From: an uncultured Pirellulaceae bacterium
Lineage (GTDB): Bacteria > Planctomycetota > Planctomycetia > Pirellulales > Pirellulaceae
Assembly: GCA_937967505.1 (NCBI GenBank)
Contig: CALCJM010000064.1
Span: 20,414 to 84,413 of the forward strand
Length of the DNA stretch: 64,000 nucleotides
Reading direction: 5' to 3'
Shown here: positions 46,343-56,000 of the stretch, in pieces
How the letters are laid out: every line of letters begins with the position of its first letter
How positions within the stretch are numbered: position 1 is the stretch's first letter
Made by a program: the position numbers and the translations under genes
Notes under the pieces: generated by a model
What the model saw: the letters and a program-made list of their open reading frames with translations, nothing else
What the model was told of the DNA's origin: nothing
The model's database searches: none

Positions 46343-49084
46343 TTACGCTTCAATCGCAGCCTGAGCAGCAGCCAGCCGCGCGATCGGGACGCGAAAGGGT
46401 GAACAGCTGACGTAATCCAGCCCGGTACGCACACAGAACTTAACCGAAGTTGGCTCACCACCATGTTCACCGCAGATGCCACACTTCAGTTTCGGGCGCG
46501 TTGAACGGCCCTTCTGGACCGCCATTTCGACCAACTGCCCCACGCCAGACTGATCGATTTGCTGGAACGGGTCTGTTTCCAAAATTTTCTCTTCCAGATA
46601 GTCGGGCAGGAATGATCCGATATCGTCGCGGCTGTACCCAAAGGTCATCTGAGTCAGGTCGTTCGTGCCAAAGCTAAAGAACTCGGCTGTTTCTGCAACC
46701 TGATCCGCCGTCAACGCAGCACGCGGAATTTCGATCATGGTGCCGACCATGTACTTCACCTTCGATTTGGCCTGCTTGATGATGCCGTCAGCAACCCGAC
46801 GAACGATCTTCTCAAGGAAATCAAGCTCAGCCTTTGTGCCGATCAACGGGATCATAATTTCAGGCAACACCTTGATGCCCTTGGCATGGCACTTTACGGC
46901 CGCTTCGATGATCGCTTGAGTTTGCATCTCGCACAGGATCGGGTAAGTAATGCTCAAACGACAGCCACGGTGCCCCAGCATCGGGTTGAACTCATGAAGT
47001 TCAGCCACACGTTCCTTGACCTTGGCCAGTGGAACCTTCATTTCAGTCGCCATTTTCTTCATGTCGGCTTCTGTGTGGGGCAGGAATTCGTGCAGCGGAG
47101 GATCCAAGAGGCGAACTGTCACCGGCAAACCGTCCATGGCCTTGAAGATGCCCATGAAGTCTTTGCGCTGGTGCGGGAGAAGTTTCTTGATCGCTTTGGT
47201 GCGGTCGCCGTCGGTGTCGGCCAGGATGAACTTGCGAACATCGGTAATGCGATCGCCTTCGAAGAACATGTGTTCCGTGCGGCACAAGCCAATTCCTTCG
47301 GCTCCGAATGAACGCGCGTTCACCGAATCGGCCGGCGAATCGGCGTTGGTGCGAACGTTGATTTTGCGGAATTTGTCTGACCAGTCAGAAACCGTCTGGT
47401 ACATCTGGTAGATCCAGTGCTTCTGGGCCTTTTTGTTGCCTTCGACCAAAGCCGCAACAATTGGAGAAGACTCCGATGGAATCTCGCCAACGTAAACCTT
47501 ACCGGTCGAACCGTTCAACGAAATGGTATCGCCTTCCTTGTAGGTTTTGCCGCCAACAGAGATGGTGCCTTTCTTTTCGTCGATTTTGACATCGCCGGCA
47601 CCACAGATGCAGCACTTACCCCATCCACGAGCAACCACCGCCGCGTGAGAGGTCATGCCACCGGTGCTGGTCAGAATACCTTCCGCTGCTCCCATTCCGC
47701 CCACGTCCTCCGGAGAGGTTTCGTGGCGAACCAGAATCAGATTTGCTTTTGGATTCTTCTTTTTGATCGCTTCAGCTTTGTCACTATTAAGCACAATCGC
47801 CCCCACTGCGGCACCAGGGCCGGCCGGCAGGCCTTCACAGATCGGCGTCTGCTTGGCTTCAGCTTTGGCATCGAAGATCGGGAACAGCAACTGCTCCAGA
47901 TCGCTTCCCTGAACCGTCATCAGCGCGTCTTTGGGGCTGAGCAGTTTTGGCAGTTTTTCGCCGGTGACTTGGTCAACACCGGTTGCCATCTCAACCGCCC
48001 AACGCACACCAGCCAGGCCAACGCGTTTGGCATTACGCGTTTGCAGCATGTACAGTTTTCCCTGCTGGATGGTGAATTCGACATCCTGTGGATATTTGTA
48101 GTGCTTCTCCAGTTTCGCCATAATCTTCAGCAGTTCTTTTCCTGCCTTGACCAGACCTTTGTCGTCCTCGTTGACGATGTCGTCCAGGTTGATTGGCGTA
48201 CGGATACCGGCCACGACATCTTCGCCCTGAGCGTTGACGAGGTACTCGCCCATTGGTTTGGCTTCGCCGGTTGAACCGTCACGGGTGAACGCCACGCCGG
48301 TGGCACAGTCGTCGCCCATGTTGCCGAAGACCATGGTTTGCACGTTCACGGCAGTCCCGATTAGGCCGGTGATCTTGTTCAGCACGCGGTACTTGACCGC
48401 GCGTTCGGTTTGCCATGAATCGAAGACCGCATTGATCGAAAACTCGAGCTGTTTCATCGGGTTTTGCGGAAACGGTGAACCAACGTGCTTTTGGTAGATC
48501 GCTTTGTAATTTTCTACCAGTTCCTTCAATTGATCGGCAGTCAGGTCAGTGTCCTGCGCCGCTTTGTATTTTTTCTTGATCTTGGTCAGGGCCTCTTCGA
48601 AGTGATGGTGATTCAGCGTGGAAGTTGGTCCCATCACCACGTCGCCAAACATATCGATGAAACGGCGGTAGCAATCGTAGGCGGCCCGTTCGTTACCGGT
48701 CGCTTCGGCGAATCCTTTGACTGATTTGTCGGTCATGCCTAGGTTCAGAACGGTGTCCATCATGCCCGGCATCGACTGAGCGGCACCAGAGCGCACTGAC
48801 AGCAGCAGCGGATTTTTGGCATCGCCAAGTTTCTTGCCTTCGAGTTTTTCCAGTTTGGCAAGTTCGAGTTTGACTTGCTGCATCATTTCTTTGGGGTAAC
48901 TGCCTTTTTCTTCGTAGACAGCACAAGCTTCTGTCGAAACGGTGAAGCCGGGAGGAACGGGCACGTCTGCGTTGCACATTTCAGCCAGGTTGGCTCCCTT
49001 ACCGCCGAGGATCTCACGCATGGTGCGATCACCGTCAGTCATTTTTTTTCCGCCACCATAAAAATAGACGAATTTTTTTGCCAT
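46343..49084 (-). CDS. ppdK: Pyruvate, phosphate dikinase
   Basis: A protein of 913 residues, normal for PPDK. It interconverts pyruvate, ATP and phosphate with PEP, AMP and diphosphate. The N-terminal nucleotide-binding domain opens MAKKFVYFYGGGKKMTDGDR and REILGGKGANLAEM. The phosphohistidine domain carries GGMTSHAAVVARGWGKCCIC, with the catalytic His in TSHAA. The C-terminal PEP/pyruvate barrel has GAEGIGLCRTEHMFF, LGHRGCRLSITYPILC and CGICGEHGGEP with the catalytic cysteine. The ATG at 49084 is the first one fitting the family N-terminus. Monocistronic with its own terminator; it may serve gluconeogenesis or reversible glycolysis. Confidence 0.97.
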   Translation of the reverse strand: MAKKFVYFYGGGKKMTDGDRTMREILGGKGANLAEMCNADVPVPPGFTVSTEACAVYEEKGSYPKEMMQQVKLELAKLEKLEGKKLGDAKNPLLLSVRSGAAQSMPGMMDTVLNLGMTDKSVKGFAEATGNERAAYDCYRRFIDMFGDVVMGPTSTLNHHHFEEALTKIKKKYKAAQDTDLTADQLKELVENYKAIYQKHVGSPFPQNPMKQLEFSINAVFDSWQTERAVKYRVLNKITGLIGTAVNVQTMVFGNMGDDCATGVAFTRDGSTGEAKPMGEYLVNAQGEDVVAGIRTPINLDDIVNEDDKGLVKAGKELLKIMAKLEKHYKYPQDVEFTIQQGKLYMLQTRNAKRVGLAGVRWAVEMATGVDQVTGEKLPKLLSPKDALMTVQGSDLEQLLFPIFDAKAEAKQTPICEGLPAGPGAAVGAIVLNSDKAEAIKKKNPKANLILVRHETSPEDVGGMGAAEGILTSTGGMTSHAAVVARGWGKCCICGAGDVKIDEKKGTISVGGKTYKEGDTISLNGSTGKVYVGEIPSESSPIVAALVEGNKKAQKHWIYQMYQTVSDWSDKFRKINVRTNADSPADSVNARSFGAEGIGLCRTEHMFFEGDRITDVRKFILADTDGDRTKAIKKLLPHQRKDFMGIFKAMDGLPVTVRLLDPPLHEFLPHTEADMKKMATEMKVPLAKVKERVAELHEFNPMLGHRGCRLSITYPILCEMQTQAIIEAAVKCHAKGIKVLPEIMIPLIGTKAELDFLEKIVRRVADGIIKQAKSKVKYMVGTMIEIPRAALTADQVAETAEFFSFGTNDLTQMTFGYSRDDIGSFLPDYLEEKILETDPFQQIDQSGVGQLVEMAVQKGRSTRPKLKCGICGEHGGEPTSVKFCVRTGLDYVSCSPFRVPIARLAAAQAAIEA

Positions 49085-49480
49085 CGTTGTTAGCCTTTTA
49101 AGTTTGTTTCGACAGTTAAATCAGAAATTGAAATCAGGTTGAATTCCGTGGAACGGAACCTGAACGCAGAAAAAGCATCAGACACCCGGAACGTCGTGTG
49201 AAACGACTGCGTACAGGTGAACAGAAACCAACATCGCAACAGGGTCCAGTGATTGCGAATCTGGATTGTGTTGAAAGTTGTCGGAGAAACTGGAGGGCTA
49301 TCCGGTTCCAACAGCTGGCTTGTCTTTTGCGGCGTATCGAAAAAGCCGGAAAACCGGGCTTTCGCGGGCCAATAAAGTATCATGGCCCACCCGGAACGTA
49401 AAGTCCTTTGTTCCGGGAAGAACTCGCAATTTCGACGGTAAATTGACAGATTCGGCTCAGCAGGCATCATACTGGCAAAT
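49085..49480. other. Region upstream of ppdK, ~400 bp
   Basis: It contains the ppdK promoter by position. I see no repeat, RNA gene or supported coding region; short frames here are not convincing. Confidence 0.4.
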
Positions 49481-49520
49481 AAAAACAGTCGGCAGTTTTC
49501 ACTGCCGACTGTTTATCTTT
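49481..49520 (-). terminator. Rho-independent terminator of the TlpA-like gene
   Basis: A perfect 13-bp stem AACAGTCGGCAGT / ACTGCCGACTGTT with a 4-nt loop, followed on the minus strand by TTTTATTT. It lies 27 bp after the stop at 49541. Confidence 0.9.
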
Positions 49521-49540
49521 AGCCTCGTAACCGGACCGTA

Positions 49541-50815
49541 TTAGCGGCTGGCGGTTTTGTCCGCGGCGCCATTCATCTCGGCAGCCAGTGCCTCGGTCAA
49601 CGCTTCCAGCTGCATAAAGTCGTGGTAGCCCGATGCGATATAACGCACAGTGCCCTTGTGATCAACAAATAATGTCGTCGGCAGCAAAACCCGTCCGGGG
49701 ATCTGCGACTTGATGGCGTTGGTTCCAACGGCCAATTTGTAGTCGATGCCATTATCGATTCCAAAGTTCTTTACCGTATCCACCGCCGATGTTGGGTCGT
49801 TGGGCTCGTCCATCGAAATGCCAATCACCTCAATTTTCGACGATCCGTACTCGCGGTCGAGTTTAACGAAGTGAGGGATGCCCTCACGACATGGAGCACA
49901 CCAGGTCGCCCACAGGTCCAGCACGGTCACCTTGCCTTTCAAGTCTTTCGAGCTGATCCGACCACCATTGACATCGGCAACATCGAAGTTAATCTGAAAT
50001 TGGCCGAAGCGATTTAATTCCTCGCGACTCCAGCGGACCAGCTTCCTCTTATAGGCGGTCCTGTGTGCACGAATCGTTTTCTTGAGTTGCTGCTGATCGA
50101 TATTGGCAAATGCCGGAGCCATAGCGGTTTTTTCAAAATTGGTGTACCCAATCTCAAACGCCTCTTTGATCGTCTCAAGTGCCGAGACTTCATCGTCGTT
50201 GAATGCGTGAGCGCGAGCGAGGTTCATGATCGGCTGGCCCAAAACGTTCAATGACTGGCTTGGATAACCCGGGTTGTTCCGCAGGTTTTGGGCGACTTTG
50301 CCCTGTGCCGAAAACAGCTGGCTGGCAATTCGTTTGTTGCGGCCCAATACCTCCTCGCCAAGCGTTCCCAGTGATGTCATGAAGTGGTAGGACAGCTCCG
50401 CATCACCCTGCCCCGTGCAAAGTTTCGATTTGTGCAGTGTGTTGGCGGCTTTGATGGCCGAATTCAGCAGTTGTTTGTCCCACTTTTTGCCTTCCAGTTT
50501 CGACATCTCGGTCAATTTGTCGATGTAGTGGATGACAAACCGGGGATCGTGCCGGGCATCTCTGTAGGCGATTTCCGCTTTCGCGAGAGCCTCTTTGACC
50601 TTGCCAGTTTGGGCCATGGCCATGGCCGCGTCAATTTTCTGCTGTGGTGTCTGGTGCTGGTTGGCAACCGCGTACGCTTGATCGTCCGAGAAACTGGTGT
50701 AGGCACCACGCATCTGCGGGGCTGCCGGTGCAACCGCAGATGCGGTACCGACAGAGAGTGTTAAAAGGGTAGAAGCAAAAATGAATCCGCAAAACATCCT
50801 AAAAACTGGGCGCAT
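49541..50815 (-). CDS. Exported TlpA-like thioredoxin-domain protein with helical N-terminal part
   Basis: A protein of 424 residues; CAGGAT precedes the ATG by 5 nt. The signal peptide is MRPVFRMFCGFIFASTLLTL followed by SVGTASA. Residues ~50-265 are helical and may form TPR-like repeats (MAMAQTGKVKEALAKAEIAY). The C-terminal thioredoxin domain (from ~275) begins INFDVADVNGGRISSKDLKG and has the active site WATWCAPCREG (Cys306 and Cys309), followed by VIGISMDEPN and LLPTTLFVDHKGTVRYIASG. It should act in the periplasm as a thiol-disulfide oxidoreductase. The partner proteins are unknown. Confidence 0.88.
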   Translation of the reverse strand: MRPVFRMFCGFIFASTLLTLSVGTASAVAPAAPQMRGAYTSFSDDQAYAVANQHQTPQQKIDAAMAMAQTGKVKEALAKAEIAYRDARHDPRFVIHYIDKLTEMSKLEGKKWDKQLLNSAIKAANTLHKSKLCTGQGDAELSYHFMTSLGTLGEEVLGRNKRIASQLFSAQGKVAQNLRNNPGYPSQSLNVLGQPIMNLARAHAFNDDEVSALETIKEAFEIGYTNFEKTAMAPAFANIDQQQLKKTIRAHRTAYKRKLVRWSREELNRFGQFQINFDVADVNGGRISSKDLKGKVTVLDLWATWCAPCREGIPHFVKLDREYGSSKIEVIGISMDEPNDPTSAVDTVKNFGIDNGIDYKLAVGTNAIKSQIPGRVLLPTTLFVDHKGTVRYIASGYHDFMQLEALTEALAAEMNGAADKTASR

Positions 50816-51364
50816 TTCAAATCCTGTTGCTATCTTCAAGGTGTGTAAAAGGACGCGTCGAGGCGAGCTCCGTCCATGAAGATATAGGTGAGAACACCGG
50901 AGGTGCCGGTGCGATGCATCAAGCCGTTGAAGCATCGTCAGTAGTTCCGTCGCACAATAGGCTAACCACGCCTCCTAGTGTCTCCAAGCTTCAACGTGGA
51001 CATTTGATCCGTTTTTTGGCCAAAATACGGCACCTGTAGTTTTCGCCCTACAAAAACCGGCTTAAAAGCTTGTTTGAAAAAGCAGGTTTTTTGTATTCAC
51101 TTTATCAATAGTAGCAAGCGACTGCGGAGACACTTCGAAGACTCCCGGCCCCTTCATGCGTAATAGGGGTTGTCAAAAACAACACAATCGTTTTTATCTA
51201 CAGCCCCGATGCTTGGCCATGCCGCGCGCAGGTTGCTGCCAGGTTGCGTTGAGTTAAAAAACGGTTTGCTGCATCAAAGCATACCTGATGTCCACCGGGA
51301 CCGCCATTGTCGATGGACCGGATGCCTGCCCTGAATCGACCGAACCCGGCCGAACCAGACTGAA
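50816..51364. other. Intergenic region of 549 bp
   Basis: No supported gene. A weak terminator-like inverted pair is present (separate entry). Confidence 0.4.
51051..51092 (-). terminator. Weak terminator-like inverted repeat downstream of the DinB-like gene
   Basis: AAAAACCGGCTT and AAGCAGGTTTTTT can pair with one bulge around a long loop. It is far (~270 bp) from the DinB-like stop, so only a possible terminator. Confidence 0.3.
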
Positions 51365-51865
51365 CTAAACCGAGGGCAGTCCTTGAATTCTTCGCCACGC
51401 ACTGATCTGACCAAGGTGCTGGTTTTCGTGGTTGCATAGCAGGTAGGGCAGGCAAACGCCTACCGTCGGCATGATCGCTTGCCAACGCGGCAGCAAAATC
51501 GGCTGCTCCAGCACTGTTGGCTGCACCGACTCAAGCTGTTGAATAATTGCCTCGTGTCCTTGGACGTAGGAAGCCACTAAATCATCCTTCCCCTGATAAA
51601 GTGTGGCGTCGGATTCTGGTTTTGACTGCATTCCAAAACGATGGTCTTGGGGATCGTCAAATTTCCGGCCGTCGAGTGCGGCAGAAATAATCGGCAAGTA
51701 GGCATTCAGGTGGCTTAACACCCACGCCGGATGGTTAGCCGGAGCTGTCGGGTCTGCCGCTGGTTGAAGCATCATCTGTTGCGCGTCCAGATCGGCCACC
51801 AACCTCTGTCCGTACTCAAGGTTTTTACGGGCACAAAAAACGTATCCGTCCAATACACTGCTCAT
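51365..51865 (-). CDS. DinB-like four-helix protein
   Basis: A protein of 166 residues. The pattern NHPAWVLSHLNAYLPI near residue 45 and NHENQHLGQISAWRRIQGLP at the end matches DinB/YfiT-type four-helix bundles, whose conserved histidines bind a metal. The family contains bacillithiol or mycothiol transferases and many proteins of unknown role. The ATG at 51865 opens MSSVLDGYVFCARKNLEYGQ. A single gene; no thiol biosynthesis genes nearby, so the substrate is open. Confidence 0.8.
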   Translation of the reverse strand: MSSVLDGYVFCARKNLEYGQRLVADLDAQQMMLQPAADPTAPANHPAWVLSHLNAYLPIISAALDGRKFDDPQDHRFGMQSKPESDATLYQGKDDLVASYVQGHEAIIQQLESVQPTVLEQPILLPRWQAIMPTVGVCLPYLLCNHENQHLGQISAWRRIQGLPSV

Positions 51866-51965
51866 CGTTGATTCCTTGTAAAAATTGTCATGTTTGCTTT
51901 CCGCCTCCAGATCTCCAGATTAACCAATTCAACCAGAGTTCACAGTCGGGCGTTCAGTTACTTTT

Positions 51966-52901
51966 TCACGACCGGCCATCACGATAACGGGTCAGCAGTT
52001 CCTCGGTACCGGTGGTGGAGAGAATCTTTTCCAACTGCAAATACGGCCGACGCCCCAACACCTTTGATTTTCGTGAATTGCCGACGGGCGAATCTGTCCC
52101 GCATCCCGGGCACAAATGGGACCGTTCTTCATCCGGTGCGACGTCCAAACCACAACGCATGCAGGATGGATTCCTGCGCCAGTGGATTCCGTCTGAGAAT
52201 CCACGGGGGACCAGTTCAACGAACATCCTCAATTGGCTTTCGACCGCGCGACGGCATGCTGCAGCAAACAACGTCAGCTCCTGATGGGATTGAACCTCGC
52301 GGGCCGCAAGTTCAAACACGCGCGTCATTGGCTCCAGGACATCCGGTTCCAGCCACCGGTGTTGCCAGAACGAGTAGAACGGCTGTGATTTTGTCGGGCC
52401 GCCAAAGTCGGCGGCCAACGAATCTCGACGGCAAATTTCATTGATGCGCGCGATCAAGTTGGGCCGCGCGTTGGTTACCAGTTTCACCGAGGGGTCGAAT
52501 GAGTAATTCAAATCTGTCGCCAGCCAACCGAAACAACCAGCCCAGCGTGTTTGATGACCAACAAGGGGGACTTCCGGCAGAGCGCTGTTGGCCGGGCAGT
52601 GGTGGCAGGACGCGGAAATCGACCCTGCGTCGCCAAATACATCAAACACCTCATCGGTCGGGAACCCCAACGCCCCGGTGATTGCAGAAGAATCTGAACT
52701 GGCGGTGTCGGCCGATAGACAAAACCCATCAATGACCCGGCCTTCCTCAATGCCTGCCGACAATTCACGTAGCGACCGCAGCTGACGAAACGTGCCATCG
52801 GCCAAATTGGGAACGTCCACATCCCGCAGGTCACACGAATACTCGACCGCCCAACGAATAAATGCAGGGGTCGCCCCCAGAACCGCAACGCTTCGTTTCA
52901 T
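51966..52901 (-). CDS. Hypothetical protein with C-terminal zinc ribbon
   Basis: A protein of 311 residues from the ATG at 52901 (AGGGA lies 12 nt upstream). It begins MKRSVAVLGATPAFIRWAVE, reminiscent of a nucleotide- or regulator-like Rossmann start. The middle is unrecognised. The C-terminus has four cysteines in two pairs (SCMRCGLD and HLCPGCGTD), likely a zinc ribbon. It lies 117 bp downstream of purH on the same strand and may be co-transcribed. No function can be assigned. Confidence 0.6.
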   Translation of the reverse strand: MKRSVAVLGATPAFIRWAVEYSCDLRDVDVPNLADGTFRQLRSLRELSAGIEEGRVIDGFCLSADTASSDSSAITGALGFPTDEVFDVFGDAGSISASCHHCPANSALPEVPLVGHQTRWAGCFGWLATDLNYSFDPSVKLVTNARPNLIARINEICRRDSLAADFGGPTKSQPFYSFWQHRWLEPDVLEPMTRVFELAAREVQSHQELTLFAAACRRAVESQLRMFVELVPRGFSDGIHWRRNPSCMRCGLDVAPDEERSHLCPGCGTDSPVGNSRKSKVLGRRPYLQLEKILSTTGTEELLTRYRDGRS

Positions 52902-53018
52902 ATTCAATTCAGTCCCTGAAACTGATGAACGTCCGGCAGTCCGGCATTTGTCGCGCCAAAGTCTGACGCAGCAATAGGCAAACACGCTCATTGTCGTTGG
53001 CGGACGGTGCCAACCGAA

Positions 53019-54596
53019 TTAGTGACGAAAATGTCGGTTGCCGGTGAATACCATCGGAATGCCATGCTCGTTACAGGCATCGATAACTTCTTGATCCCGA
53101 ACACTGCCGCCTGGCTGGATGATGGCTTTGACGCCCGCCGCAGCCGCGATTGGAATGCTGTCGCCGAAAGGGAAAAATGCGTCCGAGGAAAGTACCGATC
53201 CGGCCGCGCGATCGGCTCGCGCTTTACGGATTGAAATTTCTACCGAATCCACGCGGCTCATTTGTCCTGCTCCGACGCCAACCAGCGCCAGATCCTTTGA
53301 CAGAACAATTGCATTGGATTTGACAAATCGTACCATATGCCAGCCAAATTGCAGTTCTTGCATCGTCGCGTCATCAGGTTGTGTTTCGGTGACGACTTTC
53401 CAAGCCGATTGGTTATCGGGTTGGTTGTCGGCCTCCTGGACCAGCATCCCGCCCAGTAGATTGCGGTACTCCCAAACCTTTTGGCCGGAGGACAGTGGTC
53501 CGGCCGCCAGCAGTCGCACGTTCTTTTTCCATTTGGGTTTCGTCTTCAGCGTCTCAAGGGCCGTGTCAGAAAACGAAGGCGCCACAATGGCTTCCACAAA
53601 AAAATCACCACTCGCTAGGAAGTCAGCCGTATCTGCATCGACTTCACGGTTAATGCCAATCACACTGCCAAAGGCGCTTACGGGATCGCCTGCGAATCCT
53701 TTGCGACAGGCTTCCATCAGCGTATCTGCGGTGCCGGCGCCGCAAGGATTGTTGTGCTTGATGACCGAACAGGCTGCATTGGGCAGTCCGCGTACCATGT
53801 TCAGTGCGGCGTCCAGGTCCAGCAAGTTGTTGTAGGACAGTTGTTTTCCATTCAACTGTGTGGCGTCAACAAGATTTGCATCTCCGTTGGATGTGGACGA
53901 ATAGAGTGCTGCCTGTTGATGGCTGTTTTCGCCGTATCTCAGAACGGCCGACTGGGTCAGGGCTAGGTCAATCGTGGGCGGGAAGCTGTTTTCATCCGCG
54001 CTGGCAGATGATGCGAAGTACCCCGAAATGGTTTGATCGTACCTGGCCGTGTGGGCAAATGCCGCCGCCATCAGGTCCCGACGCAATTGCTGTGACGTGG
54101 CACCAGCGGATTTGAGTTCCGTTAGGACGGCGTCGTACTGGTCGGGAGCTGTCACGACGGTGGTGAATTTATTGTTCTTTGCTGCGGCGCGGACGAGGCT
54201 TGGTCCACCAATGTCAATTTGTTCGATCGCGTCGGATTCCTGGATGCCTGGTTTGGCGATGGTATCGGCAAACGGATACAGATTGACCACGACCAGTTCG
54301 AACGAGCAAATGTCGTGCTGGGCGAGAGACTCCATGTCCGAGGGCAGGTCGTGCCGGCAGAGAATGCCCGCAAAGATTTTGGGATGTAGAGTTTTGACTC
54401 GCCCGTCCATCATTTCCGGAAATCCGGTGTATTGAGCGACATCTTTGACGGAAATGCCGGCTTCGGCCAGGTGGCGGCTGGTGCCACCGGTAGAGTAGAT
54501 CTCGACACCCGCTTCTGTCAGGCCTTTGGCGAATTGGACGATGCCCGTTTTGTCGCTAACGCTGATGAGTGCTCGTTTGATTTTTGGGGAAGTCAT
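53019..54596 (-). CDS. purH: Bifunctional AICAR formyltransferase / IMP cyclohydrolase
   Basis: A protein of 525 residues (E. coli 529). It catalyses the last two steps of IMP synthesis. The N-terminal cyclohydrolase part opens KIKRALISVSDKTGIVQFAK and has YSTGGTSRHLAEAG, TGFPEMMDGRVKTLHPKIFA and LVVVNLYPF. The C-terminal transformylase part includes RYGENSHQQAALY, NGKQLSYNNLLDLDAAL, CSVIKHNNPCGAG with the catalytic Lys-His pair, and SDAFFPFGDSI. The ATG at 54596 gives the expected N-terminus. Cytoplasmic. Confidence 0.97.
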   Translation of the reverse strand: MTSPKIKRALISVSDKTGIVQFAKGLTEAGVEIYSTGGTSRHLAEAGISVKDVAQYTGFPEMMDGRVKTLHPKIFAGILCRHDLPSDMESLAQHDICSFELVVVNLYPFADTIAKPGIQESDAIEQIDIGGPSLVRAAAKNNKFTTVVTAPDQYDAVLTELKSAGATSQQLRRDLMAAAFAHTARYDQTISGYFASSASADENSFPPTIDLALTQSAVLRYGENSHQQAALYSSTSNGDANLVDATQLNGKQLSYNNLLDLDAALNMVRGLPNAACSVIKHNNPCGAGTADTLMEACRKGFAGDPVSAFGSVIGINREVDADTADFLASGDFFVEAIVAPSFSDTALETLKTKPKWKKNVRLLAAGPLSSGQKVWEYRNLLGGMLVQEADNQPDNQSAWKVVTETQPDDATMQELQFGWHMVRFVKSNAIVLSKDLALVGVGAGQMSRVDSVEISIRKARADRAAGSVLSSDAFFPFGDSIPIAAAAGVKAIIQPGGSVRDQEVIDACNEHGIPMVFTGNRHFRH

Positions 54597-54796
54597 GGAG
54601 TCTGGACGGGTTCATGGTTGGGTTGACTGTCAGAGGCCCGATTGTCGAAAACCGTGACCGGTTCGCAACCGGAAAAAAACGAATTCGCGCAAGAAACCCC
54701 AACCGTTCGGGTGGCCACCCGGATTCCCTGATCAGCCCGTAAAGTTTTCACCGGGGTACAGTTGGAACGCTTCCGTTCGACGAGTGATTGAATTCC

Positions 54797-55167
54797 CTAC
54801 CTGGGGTTCAGCATATAAAACATTACCGTCTCGTTTTTACCGACGGCGAAATCAAATTGGTGGGTTGAATCGTCATTGCATTCCGGGTGAGTCACCCACA
54901 ATCTCAATCCGTCGTAGGTGGGCAGAAGCATTTTTACCTGCCCGTTGGTATCCATTGTAAAATCGAGTTCTGAAGGCTGGATCGTTTTGTGATCAACACC
55001 CGGGAATTCGCTTCGGCTGCATTTCCATGCGCCAAAATACTGCGATTCTTTCGGATACCGCACCTGTTTCGGGGAGCCATGCACGCGTGCACCTGCGATG
55101 GGTTTGCCACCCCTTGTTTTGACGACAAAGACAACACCAGCAGGATGATCGGAAGAGGAGCGCGCAT
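54797..55167 (-). pseudogene. Small exported carboxypeptidase-regulatory-like protein, frameshifted
   Basis: An ATG at 55167 with GGGAGG 6 nt upstream starts a signal peptide (MRAPLPIILLVLSLSS). The coding signal then continues one base back in another frame: KTRGGKPIAGARVHGSPKQV, YPKESQYFGAWKCSRSEFPG, DHKTIQPSELDFTMDTNGQV and RLWVTHPECNDDSTHQFDFA, ending MLNPR at 54797. GGKPIAGARVHG is the start of a carboxypeptidase-regulatory-like beta domain common in planctomycete exported proteins. Loss of one A in a CAAAACA run near 55120 explains the break. It could be a sequencing error or a real disruption. It follows the methyltransferase gene by 12 bp. Confidence 0.6.
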
Positions 55168-55179
55168 CAATCGCCTCCC

Positions 55180-55950
55180 TTAAACCGGTTTTTGGGCACA
55201 GGTGGCGATGAACACGTCAATCAGGTTGCTCAGTTTGTCATCGTCTCCCCAGCGGTCCTCGTAGAATCCAACCAGCTGGAACCCAGCCTCCAGTTGTCCG
55301 CCAATCAGATCCTCCAGCGTATGCCCAAACTCCAGCGGGCGGTCCGGGCCGATCAGCTGTGCGCGTTTTTTGTCGCTCAATTGCAGATCCGAGTACGGAA
55401 TCTTGTGTCGCGCTTTCAGTTTTCCCCTGTCCATTTTTCCGGCATCAAACACATACCACAGCGGGTTAATCAATCCGGTGGCAAATCGACCACCCGGGGC
55501 AAGCACCCGAAAAACTTCCTGCCAGATCGGTTTGACCTGCGGGCAAAAAATCACCGAACATGGGTTGAGCACAAAGTCGAATTGCTCATCGGGGAACTGG
55601 TTCAGCGCTTTCATGTCACCTTGAACGGTGGTGATCTCCAGCCCTTCACGTTCGGCAATTTCCCGGTCGCGCGCCAGTTGTTTTGCGCTGATGTCCAAGA
55701 CCGTTACTTCGCCGCCGAGTGCTGACAGGATAGGTGCCTGTTGGCCGCCGCCCGCCGCTAGGCACAGAATTCGTTTTCCTTGAACAGGTTCGATCCAGTC
55801 ACGGGGAACGGCTTTGATTGGCGTGATCCGAATCCGCCACCTGCCGGCGCGGGCGTCCTGAATTTGTTGCGGCGTCACTGCACGATAAAGTTCATCGCCC
55901 TGATCCGCCAGCGCGTCCCACGCTTCGCGATTGTAGCTTGAAACGTCCAT
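55180..55950 (-). CDS. SAM-dependent methyltransferase, class I
   Basis: A protein of 256 residues; CAGGAC precedes the ATG at 55950. It opens MDVSSYNREAWDALADQGDE. SAM motif I is KRILCLAAGGGQQAPILSAL, motif II around GEVTVLDISAKQLARDREIA, then GDMKALNQFPDEQFDFVLNP and VFRVLAPGGRFATGLINPLW. A longer C-terminal part (HTLEDLIGGQLEAGFQLVGF) is typical of small-molecule methyltransferases of the Methyltransf_11 group. The substrate is unknown. It lies between map and the broken small exported gene, all on the minus strand. Confidence 0.85.
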   Translation of the reverse strand: MDVSSYNREAWDALADQGDELYRAVTPQQIQDARAGRWRIRITPIKAVPRDWIEPVQGKRILCLAAGGGQQAPILSALGGEVTVLDISAKQLARDREIAEREGLEITTVQGDMKALNQFPDEQFDFVLNPCSVIFCPQVKPIWQEVFRVLAPGGRFATGLINPLWYVFDAGKMDRGKLKARHKIPYSDLQLSDKKRAQLIGPDRPLEFGHTLEDLIGGQLEAGFQLVGFYEDRWGDDDKLSNLIDVFIATCAQKPV

Positions 55951-56000
55951 GAGATGTCCTGCCAATCCTGCCAATGGTCCCGCCGTGTGAACCGGCCGAA

